A stretch of DNA of 6,823 bases from Myxococcota bacterium (GCA_022710245.1 JAKLHH010000412.1:1-6823), one strand, 5' to 3'. Shown: positions 1 to 6,823, counted from the first letter of the stretch. The notes: generated by a model from the sequence alone, not told the origin. Numbers and translations: made by a program.

Positions 1-1
1 C

Positions 2-1423
2 GCTGGCCGCCGCTTCGTCATCGAGCGCAAGGCGCTGATCGGGCGCGACGCCGAGGCGACCGTGCAGGTCTCCGGCGAGGACGTCTCGCGCCGGCACGCG
101 ACGATCACGCGGACCTCGAAGACCGAGTTCGTCATCGAGGACCTGAAGAGCCGCAACGGCACGCTGGTCAACGGGGTGCCCGTCGAGGTCAGCGTCCTGC
201 GCTTCGGCGACAAGGTGCAGATCGGCGCGCGCACGCTCTTCGTCTTCACCCGCCACCAGGACATCGAGGAGCACCTGGTGCGCTGGCAGCGGATGGAGAT
301 CGTCTCCCAGATCACCGCCGGGCTGATCCACGACTTCAACAACTGCATGACCGTCATCCTCGGCACCCTGCAGAGCGTGCAGCTCACCTCACCGTACGCC
401 GAGGACGTCGAGCTCAAGCAGTCGCTCTCCTCCATCGAGGTCGCCGCCTGGGAGGGGGTCAACCTGGCGCGCAAGGTCCTCAACTTCACCCGGGGCGCCG
501 ACCGCAGCCAGGCCCGCGTCGAGCTGGGCAAGCTCGTCGAGGAGAGCCTGCGCCTGCTGCGCCGCAGCCTCCCCGACACGATCGAGACCTCCGCCCGCGT
601 GGCCGACGAGCTCACCGTGCTCGGCGACCGCACCGAGCTGATGCAGGTCCTCATCAACCTGGTGCTGAACGCGCGCGACGCGATGCCCGACGGCGGCCGC
701 CTGCTCCTCGAGTGCGAGCGGATCACCGTCGGGGAGGCCGAGGCTCAGGCGCGCGGGCTCCACCTCTCGGGGGAGCTGGCCGTGCTCCGCGTCCAGGACA
801 CGGGCACCGGCATGGGCGAGGAGACGCGCAAGCGCATCTTCGAGCCGCTCTTCACCACCAAGGCGCCGGGCAAGGGGACCGGGCTCGGGCTGGCGACCGC
901 CGCGCGCATCGCCGAGGCGCACGGCGGCGACATCACCGTCGAGAGCCGCCTCGGCCACGGCTCCACCTTCTCGATCCTGCTGCCGCTCGCCCCGCCGCTC
1001 ACCATCGCGACGCAGCGGACCGCCGAGGTGACGCCGCGGCCCCAGGCCACCAGCGCCGGGCTGGTGCTGATCCTCGAGCGCGACCCGGTGATGCAGCAGC
1101 GGGCCGCGAACGTCGTCCTCTCGCTCGGCCTCGAGGCGCTGCAGGCCGGCAGCCCGGCCGAGCTCTGCCAGCTCTTCGAGCGCTACCACGACCGCGCGCG
1201 CCTGGTCATCCTCGACCTCGACCTGGCCGGCGGCGAGGGGCCGCAGCTCTACGAGCGGCTGAGCCAGATCGACGGGGGCGTCCGCCTGCTCCTCACCGCC
1301 CGCTCGGCCGGCGCGCCCTCGCGGAGCACGCTGGTCGAGAACGCGCTCGCCGTCCTGCGCACGCCCTGCGACACGCGGAGCTTCGAGAGCAGCCTGCGCG
1401 CGGTGCTGGCCCAGCTGCGCTGA
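2..1423 (+). CDS. FHA-domain hybrid histidine kinase with degenerate C-terminal receiver (5' end outside window)
   Basis: This is a soluble-looking sensor kinase. The frame is open to the left edge, and the GTG at 62 lies inside the FHA fold, so the true start is upstream; residues here count from the codon at 2. The FHA domain (about 1-85) shows G14-R15, the S29-R-R-H32 motif, N52-G-T and N57-G, all standard for phosphothreonine-peptide binding. A phosphoacceptor helix follows with H110 in an HDFNN box (codon 329-331). The HATPase_c domain has N-box N223, G1-box D266-T-G-T-G, an F-box-like FEPLF segment and G2-box GKGTGLGL (290-297), so it looks catalytically intact. The last ~120 residues form a receiver-like domain with D405 and T432 kept, but the acidic pair reads E359-R360 and the invariant Lys is T454. 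No TM segment is visible. It is convergent with the GIDE-like gene, 26 bases from its stop. The family is certain; the signal sensed is unknown. Confidence 0.93.
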   Translation, partial: AGRRFVIERKALIGRDAEATVQVSGEDVSRRHATITRTSKTEFVIEDLKSRNGTLVNGVPVEVSVLRFGDKVQIGARTLFVFTRHQDIEEHLVRWQRMEIVSQITAGLIHDFNNCMTVILGTLQSVQLTSPYAEDVELKQSLSSIEVAAWEGVNLARKVLNFTRGADRSQARVELGKLVEESLRLLRRSLPDTIETSARVADELTVLGDRTELMQVLINLVLNARDAMPDGGRLLLECERITVGEAEAQARGLHLSGELAVLRVQDTGTGMGEETRKRIFEPLFTTKAPGKGTGLGLATAARIAEAHGGDITVESRLGHGSTFSILLPLAPPLTIATQRTAEVTPRPQATSAGLVLILERDPVMQQRAANVVLSLGLEALQAGSPAELCQLFERYHDRARLVILDLDLAGGEGPQLYERLSQIDGGVRLLLTARSAGAPSRSTLVENALAVLRTPCDTRSFESSLRAVLAQLR

Positions 1424-1449
1424 CCGGCGCTCGCCGATCCGCTCGGAGC

Positions 1450-2529
1450 TCAGAGCTTCCCCTTGCCGGACTCGACCAGCCGTCGCTTGAGGTACCAGGG
1501 GAGCGAGGCGCGGGCCGAGAGCCAGTAGGAGAGCGCGAGGACGAGGACCACGACCGCGCCGATGGTGGTGGGGACCGTGTTCGGGGTCGCCCGCCCGCCG
1601 AGCTCGTGGTTGGAGCGCCACCAGGGCACGCGGACGAACGGCGTCACGGCCCCGACGGTGAAGCCGTCGTAGTCGCGGCCGTTGACGCGCACCTCGAGGA
1701 GGTCACCGCCGTGGACCGCCTTGACGTGGTAGGCGAAGGAGACCCCGTTCTTGCCGCGCGAGGTCCTGATATAGCGGTCGCTGAGCCTCGCCTCGACCAC
1801 CTCGCCGGCGAGGGCGCGCACCGCGAAGGGGAGCGCGAAGCAGACCGCGGCCAGCGCGAAGACCAGGAACGCCACCGCCCAGCGCCGGTGGAAGCGCACG
1901 CGCTGCTCCAGCCGCTCGCCGAGGTGCTCGCTGGAGATCAGCATCGGCCCGCGCGCCGGCGGGACGAGCTTCGGCTCGCTGGCCGCGTCGCGGTAGCCGC
2001 CGCCCTCGCCGCCCGGCACCAGGAGCCCGCGGACGAAGACGCGCTCGCCGGGGCTGAGCTGACCGATCCGCCGGCGCACCGTGCGGCTCTCCCGCTCGGT
2101 GACGTCGAGCCGGTCCGCGAGGAGCAGCCGGCGCTGGTCCGGCTCGACGAGGACCCGGCGCCCGCCCGGCAGGCAGAGGTGGAAGGGGCGGGCCTTGACC
2201 TCGCGGCGCTCCTCGGTCCAGGTGTGCGTCCAGCCGTGCTTGCCCTTCGCCTCGCGGCCGTTCTGCAGGAGCTCCACCCGCACCGCGAGCTCGCCCTCCA
2301 CCTCCACCTTGCCGTGGAGCACGGTCTCGCCGCCGGCGGCGAGCGGCCGCGCCGGGTCGTACTCGGCGATCTCGGCCTCGGCCTGTCGCGCCCGCCGGCG
2401 CGAGAGCCCGCGGGCCAGCCCGGCCAGCCCGAGGAGGAGCGCCAGCGTGACGTAGAGCACCACCTCGGCGCTCTGCGAGTGGTAGTAGCCAGCGGCGAGG
2501 GTGAGGACTGAAGAGGAGGGGTAGAGCAC
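1450..2529 (-). CDS. Three-TM membrane protein with GIDE/BAM-like domain
   Basis: A 359-residue protein from a GTG start (2527-2529) to TGA (1450-1452). TM1 is about residues 21-39 and is followed by RRRAR; TM2 is about 217-239 and TM3 about 319-338, followed by KRR. The positive-inside rule gives N-out, a cytoplasmic domain (44-215), an external loop (241-317) and a cytoplasmic C-terminus. The cytoplasmic domain resembles the GIDE domain (Pfam PF12483, called BAM in mitochondrial MUL1/MAPL): a GGETVLHGKVE opening strand, a WTEE...ARPFHL segment, GGRRVLVEP, PGERVFVRG and a closing PPARGPMLISSEHL. There are only two cysteines (119, 230) and no RING, so it is not a ubiquitin ligase. The external loop is faintly like DUF3592. 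It is the second gene of a leftward pair, 24 bases after the kinase-TPR gene. No Shine-Dalgarno precedes the GTG; GTG codons 23 and 24 are alternative starts. GIDE similarity is judged by eye and the function is unknown. Confidence 0.85.
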   Translation of the reverse strand: MLYPSSSVLTLAAGYYHSQSAEVVLYVTLALLLGLAGLARGLSRRRARQAEAEIAEYDPARPLAAGGETVLHGKVEVEGELAVRVELLQNGREAKGKHGWTHTWTEERREVKARPFHLCLPGGRRVLVEPDQRRLLLADRLDVTERESRTVRRRIGQLSPGERVFVRGLLVPGGEGGGYRDAASEPKLVPPARGPMLISSEHLGERLEQRVRFHRRWAVAFLVFALAAVCFALPFAVRALAGEVVEARLSDRYIRTSRGKNGVSFAYHVKAVHGGDLLEVRVNGRDYDGFTVGAVTPFVRVPWWRSNHELGGRATPNTVPTTIGAVVVLVLALSYWLSARASLPWYLKRRLVESGKGKL

Positions 2530-2553
2530 GGCGAGAGCCAGCGCGGCAGCGGG
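2530..2553 (-). other. 24-base intergenic junction of the leftward gene pair
   Basis: These bases separate the TAG of the kinase-TPR gene from the GTG of the GIDE-like gene. They hold eight sense codons in the frame shared by both genes and no other stop. There is no purine-rich ribosome binding site and no room for an independent promoter and terminator, so co-transcription with translational coupling or re-initiation is the simplest reading. Confidence 0.55.
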
Positions 2554-5500
2554 CTACTTGATCTTGAGCCCGGTCGCCTCGCGCAGCTTGAAGTAGGGCT
2601 CGCTCACCGCGAAGAGCATCAGCTCGCGGAGGCGCTCCTTGGCGTCGAGGCCGACCACCTGCTCGACGGCGATCAGCCGCGCCGCCGTCTCCAGGTCGTC
2701 GCAGAGGAGGAGCGCCGCGCGCCCGGTGGAGAGGTCGACGCCCTTCATCCACTTCTCGACCGCCGCCTCGCTGGCGACCCCGCGCAGCTTCTCCGCCCGG
2801 GACGCCACCGCCTCGAAGCGCGCCGGCGGGAGGCTCGTCTGCAGCACGTCCTTCAACCGCTCGATCTCGTCGACGTCGCCGCCCAGCTTGATCGTCGGCC
2901 GCACCAGCTTGAGGCTCGCCAGCGCCACCGCGCGGAGCACGTTCACCGACGGGGTCGCGTAGCAGAGGCTGTACTCGGGCCTGAGCAGCGAGAGCCCACG
3001 GGTCATCCAGTAGGTGAGCTCGGTCTCCGACTCGTTCTCGAGCAGGGCCGGGCTCAGGCAGAGCACCGGGGTGGCCTCCTCCGGCGTGCCGGTGAGGAGC
3101 ATGGTGACCGGCTTGTTCTCCGGGCGCAGGTAGAGGTCGACGGCGCCGCGATCGAGCACCTGGCTCACGTAGCTCGCCACCTTCGCGAAGGGCCGCGGGT
3201 CCGCCGCGAGGTCGAGCCGCTCGGTCGGCTTGAGGCCCCACGCCTTGCGCGGCTTCGCCGCCAGGCCCGCCACCACCGGGGAGACGGCGGCGAAGACCTC
3301 GGTCAGGGTGAGGTCCTGCCAGGGGTGGTAGAGCTCGCGCCAGAGGTCATCGGAGAGCTTGCGGCCCACCCGGCGCGGCTTCTGCGCGCGGTAGCGCTTG
3401 TAGAGCGCCTGCTCCTCCTCGCCGCCCTTCTTCAGCACGGCGGCGAGGACAGCGGTCACGCACCACTCCTTGTCGACCTGCTTCATCTCGCCGTAGAGCC
3501 GGCGCAGCTCCTTGTAGGTCTCCAGGCGGAGCGGGTTGTTCCGCAGCAGCCGCTGGTGCGAGAGGATCGCCTTCTCGTAGGCGTCGGGGCCCGCGGCCGT
3601 GTAGAGGAGCGCGAGGTTGTCCTGGCGCTGCTCGTTGGTCGGGTCGAGCTTGGCCGCCACCTCGAAGGCGATGATCGCCTCCTTGATGTCCTGCAGCTTG
3701 TCCTGGCACATCTCGCCGAGCTCCTGCCAGAGACGCATCTGCTCGTCCTTCGGCGTCGACTCGGGGAGCCGCTGCAGCATCAAGCGGTAGGCCTTGGCCA
3801 GGCCCTTCCAGTTGTTCTGCTTGGTGTAGAGGACCTTCATCGCCTCGAAGGCCTTGCGGTGCGTCGGGTCCTTGACCAGCGCCTGGTCGAGGTGGAAGGC
3901 CGCGTCCTCGGGCCGCTTCAGCTCGTCGCGGTAGATGACCGCGGCGGTGTAGTGGAGGCGCGCGCGGTGGACGGGGTCGGTCTCGTAGTCCTCGATCTTC
4001 CCCATCGCCGCGATGGCGTCGTCCCACTTCTTCTGCTCGATGTAGACCTCCATGATCTTGTTCAGCACGCGGCGATGGTCCGGCTTGGCCTCGACCACCG
4101 ATTTGTAGAAGGTGATCGCCTCGCCCGGCCGCTTCATCCGCTCGCGCAGGAGGTCGGCGATCTCCTCGCCCAGGCGCAGCCTGCTCTCCTCGTCGGTGGC
4201 GCCCTTGAGCATCGCCTTGCGGCAGCGGAGCACCGCCTCGAGGTCGTTCTTCTCGTCGTAGAGGCGGATCGCCTGCTCGAGGACGCGCGCGTTCACCGGG
4301 TCGATGTCGAGCGCCTTCTCGAACATGTTGAGCGCCTTGTTCTTCTCGCCCAGCTTCTCCTTGATGTCGCCGAGCTTGGAGAAGACCTCGACGATCTCCG
4401 CCGACTGCATGCTGTCCCGCCGGTGGACCAGGAGCGCCTGGAAGAGCTTGCCCGCCTCCTCGTGCTCACCGCGCTTGTAGAGGAGGTCGGCGAGCTGGCG
4501 CAGCACCGGCTGGTGCGTCGGGTCGATCTCGTAGCCGGAGCGGAACGCCGCCAGGGCCTTGTCCTCCGCCCCGGCCGCCAGGTAGGCGCGCGCCAGGCGG
4601 AGCTGCAGCTCGATCAGCCGGCCGCGGTCACGCGTGTCGGCCTTGCGGGTCAGCGTCTCCAGCATCGGCACCGCCTTGGCGCCCTGCCCGGCCGCCTCGT
4701 AGAGCGCCGCCAGCCGCTCGGCGGTGGGCACGTGCTCGGGATCGACCCCGATCAGCTCCTCGTAGACCTCCTGCGCCTTCTCGGCGTTGCCGAGGTCGTC
4801 CTGGAAGGTGGTGCCGGCCTGGAAGAGGCGCTTCACCTTGTCGAGGGTGTTGGCGGTGCCGTGCGCGGCCTCGCGCAGCATGCGCGCCGCCTTGCCGAAG
4901 TCCTTGCGGCTCCGGTAGAGCTCGCCCAGCGCGAGCAGCGAGTCGACGTGGTTGTCCTTCAGCTCGAGCGCCTTGGCGAAGCTCGCCTCGGCGTCCTCGG
5001 GCTTCTTCAGGTGCTCGAGCTGGAGCACGCCGGCGCGGTGGTAGAGCTCGACCTGCTTCTCGACGGGCTCCTTGGGCGCGAGCTGCTGCAGCATCGCCAC
5101 CGCCTGGGCCCAGGCGCTGGTCTTCTGGTAGAGGCGCGAGAGCGCGGCCAGCGCGATCTTGCTCTCCTCCTCGACGGAGAGGAGGCTCTGGAAGGTGTCG
5201 ATCGCCCTGGTGTCGTCCTTCAGGTGCTCCTCGTGGACCTTGCCGAGCGCCGCGTAGAGGCCGGCGCGGTCCATCGCGTTCTGCGCGACCTTGATCTGCC
5301 GCTGGTAGGCGTCGGCCAGCTTGGCGTGCTCGCCGATCGCCCAGTACAGCCGCACCAGGCCCTTCTGCGTGTCCTCGTCGCCGCCCTTCAGCTCGATGAT
5401 CTTCTCCAGGTACTCGGCCGCCTTCGCCTTGCCGCCCTCCTGGTTCTCCCACTCCGAGGCCATCCGCCGGCAGAGCGTCACCTTCTCCTCGACGGAGGCG

Positions 5501-6823
5501 GCCGCCGCGATGCGCCGGTCGAGGATCTTCAGGTAGTCCTCGTTGCGGTGGGTGAGATCGTAGAGCCGCTCGAGCGCCTTCAGCGCGCCGACGTCGTCGG
5601 GGTCGGCCTCCATCAGGGCCTGGTACTGCTCGATCGCCTGCTCCGGCTGGTTCAGCTTCTCGGAGAGCACCTCGGCGAGGCTGCGCCGGTAGGCCTTCAG
5701 GTCCTCGGCGAGCTCGGTCACCTCCACGCGGCCGCGGAGCAGCGCGGCGAGGTCCTGCCAGGACTCGGTCTTGCGGTAGAGGCCCTCGAGCGCGGCGACG
5801 GCGATGGCGTTCAGCGGGTCGAGCTGCAGGATGCGCCGGTAGGCGACGATCGCCTCCTCGTCGTTGGCGAGCTCCTTCAGGTAGGTGCGCGCGAGGTCCT
5901 TCAGCTCCTCGACGCGCTTGATCGGATCCGGCTCGAGCTCGGCGAGGCGGCCGAGGGTGCGCGCGTACTCCTTGTGCTGCCCCTTGCGCTTCTGCACCTC
6001 GGCGAGCTCCGCCAGCGCGTCGACGCGGTTGCCGTCGAGCGTCAGCGCCTGGGAGAAGGACGCCATCGCGTAGTCGTCGTGGCCGAGCTCGTTCGCGTAG
6101 AGCCGCCCCATCCGCACCCACCAGTCGCAGGCGACCTTCGGATCGCGGAGGTTCTGCACCAGCTGCGTGTACTCCTGCAGCAGCTCGTTCCAGAGCCCGG
6201 TGGCGCCGGCGAGGCGCTCGAGCTCCTTGCGGATCTCCACGCTCGAGCTGTTCTCGCGGAAGGCCGCCTGCAGCGCGGCGAAGGCCTTGGCCAGGTCCCC
6301 GACCTCGCGCTCGAAGATCTGCGCGACCTCGCGCAGGAGCTTCTCGCGGGTCTCCTGCTCGGGCTCGAACTCGACGCGGCCGAGGAGGATGGTGATCAGG
6401 CCGTCCCAGTTCTTCTCGGCGCGGAAGCTCGCCTCCAGCTTGCCGATCACCTCGCGGCCGCGGGCGTGATCCGGCTGGTAGCCGAGCACCTCGAGCCAGC
6501 CCTCGAGATCGTCCTCGCGCTCGGGGAGCGTGAGCTCCTCGCTGCTCGAGGCGAGCGCCTTGGCGAACTCGGCGACCGCCTGCGGCCGCTCCTCGGGGAC
6601 GGCGCGCAGCGAGCGGGTGACCAGGTAGTCGTGGCGGCGCGCCTGCGGCACCAGCTCGGCGAGGCGCGGGAAGCTGCCGATCGGCACCTTGCCGGTCAGC
6701 ATCGTGTAGAGGATCGCGCCGAGCGAGTAGATGTCGCTGCGCGCGTCGCCGCCGGCGCCGGCGAGGAGCTCGGGGGCCTGGTAGCCCTCGGAGCCCTTCT
6801 CGGTCACCACGCGCCCCTTCTGC
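2554..6823 (-). CDS. Ser/Thr protein kinase - TPR solenoid - degenerate M48-like protein (N-terminus outside window)
   Basis: The frame is open through the right edge; the GTG at 6808-6810 sits inside the kinase fold and is not the start, but I number from it. Residues 1-88 are the end of a eukaryotic-type Ser/Thr kinase: activation-segment end GSEGYQAPE (6-14), subdomain IX SDIYSLG with D26, and the subdomain XI Arg in ERP (R75). The Gly loop, catalytic Lys, HRD and DFG lie off the edge, so activity cannot be judged. The usual Thr of the GTPGY motif is Ser here (S7). No TM follows the kinase, so the protein is probably cytoplasmic, unlike many bacterial kinases with a TM after the catalytic domain. 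A charged linker leads to about 26-28 TPR motifs (125-1141), then a C-terminal domain (1152-1418). It ends in TAG. TPRs usually bind partner proteins, so a phospho-signalling scaffold is the likely role. It lies upstream of, and is probably co-transcribed with, the GIDE-like membrane protein. Confidence 0.93.
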   Translation of the reverse strand, partial: QKGRVVTEKGSEGYQAPELLAGAGGDARSDIYSLGAILYTMLTGKVPIGSFPRLAELVPQARRHDYLVTRSLRAVPEERPQAVAEFAKALASSSEELTLPEREDDLEGWLEVLGYQPDHARGREVIGKLEASFRAEKNWDGLITILLGRVEFEPEQETREKLLREVAQIFEREVGDLAKAFAALQAAFRENSSSVEIRKELERLAGATGLWNELLQEYTQLVQNLRDPKVACDWWVRMGRLYANELGHDDYAMASFSQALTLDGNRVDALAELAEVQKRKGQHKEYARTLGRLAELEPDPIKRVEELKDLARTYLKELANDEEAIVAYRRILQLDPLNAIAVAALEGLYRKTESWQDLAALLRGRVEVTELAEDLKAYRRSLAEVLSEKLNQPEQAIEQYQALMEADPDDVGALKALERLYDLTHRNEDYLKILDRRIAAAASVEEKVTLCRRMASEWENQEGGKAKAAEYLEKIIELKGGDEDTQKGLVRLYWAIGEHAKLADAYQRQIKVAQNAMDRAGLYAALGKVHEEHLKDDTRAIDTFQSLLSVEEESKIALAALSRLYQKTSAWAQAVAMLQQLAPKEPVEKQVELYHRAGVLQLEHLKKPEDAEASFAKALELKDNHVDSLLALGELYRSRKDFGKAARMLREAAHGTANTLDKVKRLFQAGTTFQDDLGNAEKAQEVYEELIGVDPEHVPTAERLAALYEAAGQGAKAVPMLETLTRKADTRDRGRLIELQLRLARAYLAAGAEDKALAAFRSGYEIDPTHQPVLRQLADLLYKRGEHEEAGKLFQALLVHRRDSMQSAEIVEVFSKLGDIKEKLGEKNKALNMFEKALDIDPVNARVLEQAIRLYDEKNDLEAVLRCRKAMLKGATDEESRLRLGEEIADLLRERMKRPGEAITFYKSVVEAKPDHRRVLNKIMEVYIEQKKWDDAIAAMGKIEDYETDPVHRARLHYTAAVIYRDELKRPEDAAFHLDQALVKDPTHRKAFEAMKVLYTKQNNWKGLAKAYRLMLQRLPESTPKDEQMRLWQELGEMCQDKLQDIKEAIIAFEVAAKLDPTNEQRQDNLALLYTAAGPDAYEKAILSHQRLLRNNPLRLETYKELRRLYGEMKQVDKEWCVTAVLAAVLKKGGEEEQALYKRYRAQKPRRVGRKLSDDLWRELYHPWQDLTLTEVFAAVSPVVAGLAAKPRKAWGLKPTERLDLAADPRPFAKVASYVSQVLDRGAVDLYLRPENKPVTMLLTGTPEEATPVLCLSPALLENESETELTYWMTRGLSLLRPEYSLCYATPSVNVLRAVALASLKLVRPTIKLGGDVDEIERLKDVLQTSLPPARFEAVASRAEKLRGVASEAAVEKWMKGVDLSTGRAALLLCDDLETAARLIAVEQVVGLDAKERLRELMLFAVSEPYFKLREATGLKIK
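2557..3357 (-). other. C-terminal domain of the kinase-TPR protein, resembling an inactive M48-type zincin
   Basis: Residues about 1152-1418 follow the last TPR. The order of elements matches M48 peptidases: a VDLYLRPENKP strand, a variable turn, a VLCLSPALLENESETEL segment like the strand and helix start of M48 proteins, a helix where HExxH is expected, and a later segment GVDLSTGRAALLLCDDLETA that lines up with the E-[LI]-S-A-D-R-A-G motif carrying the third zinc ligand. Here HExxH reads R1271-G-L-S-L and the third ligand Glu is D1359, with G1363 where Asp is expected. Zinc binding and peptidase activity should be lost. From memory, similar C-terminal domains occur in large TPR proteins of myxobacteria; this was not searched. 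The fold assignment is inference by eye; the loss of HExxH is direct if the alignment holds. Confidence 0.5.
3388..6438 (-). repeat. Protein-level tandem TPR super-repeat, period 72 residues (216 nt)
   Basis: Inside the kinase-TPR gene, 13 double-TPR units follow one another. A consensus unit reads: helix, LA..Y...L.d.e.Ai..y...L..dP.n..al..L..LY....~w..l...l, then a short polar joint. The conserved small residue of the first TPR falls at residues 176, 248, 320, 392, 464, 536, 607, 679, 752, 826, 898, 970 and 1045. Spacings are therefore 72 five times, then 71, 72, 73, 74, 72, 72 and 75. A final partial unit runs to about 1141. Unit sequences have diverged widely, so this is an old duplication series held by structure, not a recent DNA repeat. 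It should fold as a long right-handed alpha solenoid that binds partner proteins. Confidence 0.88.

Noticed and set aside
62..64. GTG at 62 as the start of the histidine kinase
   Set aside because: It would remove the first strands of the FHA domain and its G-R motif; the frame stays open with recognisable FHA sequence to the left edge.
1424..1449. Possible bidirectional terminator in the convergent gap (CGGC-GCTC-GCCG at 1425-1436; TCCG-CT-CGGA at 1438-1447)
   Set aside because: Stems are only 4-5 bases, loops are tiny and there is no T-tract on either strand. Chance is likely at this GC content.
389..2511. Long open frames overlapping the histidine kinase and the GIDE-like gene (389-1621 minus, 712-2511 plus, 745-1050 minus, 2081-2455 plus)
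   Set aside because: Their products are low-complexity Arg/Ala/Gly/Pro-rich chains or short segments with no domain. They arise because GC-rich DNA has few stops, and they lie opposite or out of frame with clear protein families.
2501..2520. GA-rich, Shine-Dalgarno-like run on the plus strand
   Set aside because: It lies opposite the start of the GIDE-like gene and leads into no credible plus-strand gene; it is the complement of Ser/Pro/Leu codons.
1703..6121. Long open frames overlapping the kinase-TPR gene and its junction (1703-3241, 3347-4027 and 4628-6121 minus; shorter plus-strand frames)
   Set aside because: Arg/Ala/Gly-rich or Ser/Arg-rich shadow translations of the TPR gene in other frames; no motif and no ribosome binding site.
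3388..6438. CRISPR array or recent tandem DNA duplication
   Set aside because: The periodicity is at protein level (216 nt units). Nucleotide identity between units is low and there are no identical repeats with spacers.
6808..6810. GTG at 6808-6810 as the start of the kinase-TPR gene
   Set aside because: It falls in the kinase activation segment just before the APE motif, and the frame continues to the window edge, so the gene is cut rather than beginning here.

Overview
The window is very GC-rich and almost every third codon position is G or C. It is packed with long open frames and carries large regulatory proteins built from FHA, histidine-kinase, Ser/Thr-kinase and TPR modules. This style is typical of Myxococcota and neighbouring deltaproteobacterial lineages. 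That assignment is inferred from protein architecture and base composition; no rRNA or marker gene is present. I see no RNA gene, mobile element, CRISPR array or origin. No stretch over 300 bases lacks a gene.

Layout. Positions 2-1423 (+) hold a histidine kinase whose N-terminus lies off the left edge: an FHA domain, a dimerisation/phosphoacceptor helix with an HDFNN box, a full HATPase_c domain, and a C-terminal receiver-like domain that has lost key residues. It converges on a leftward pair of genes. The first of that pair enters from the right edge (6823-2554, -). It encodes the end of a Ser/Thr protein kinase catalytic domain, then a very regular TPR solenoid (13 double-TPR units, nearly all 72 residues apart), then a C-terminal domain that I read as a degenerate M48-type metallopeptidase fold without its zinc ligands. 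The second (2529-1450, -) starts 24 bases further on, in the same reading frame as the kinase gene's stop codon. It encodes a three-TM membrane protein with a GIDE/BAM-like cytoplasmic domain and no RING finger.

How they may work together. The kinase-TPR protein and the GIDE-like protein probably form one transcription unit, with a soluble phospho-signalling scaffold and a membrane partner. The convergent histidine kinase carries an FHA (phosphothreonine-binding) module, so cross-talk with the neighbouring Ser/Thr kinase is an attractive but untested idea. The observations most worth following are the apparent pseudo-M48 domain fused to a kinase-TPR protein, its pairing with a GIDE-domain membrane protein, and the mutated receiver. 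I see no complete, clearly novel system here, and two of the three genes are cut by the window edges.
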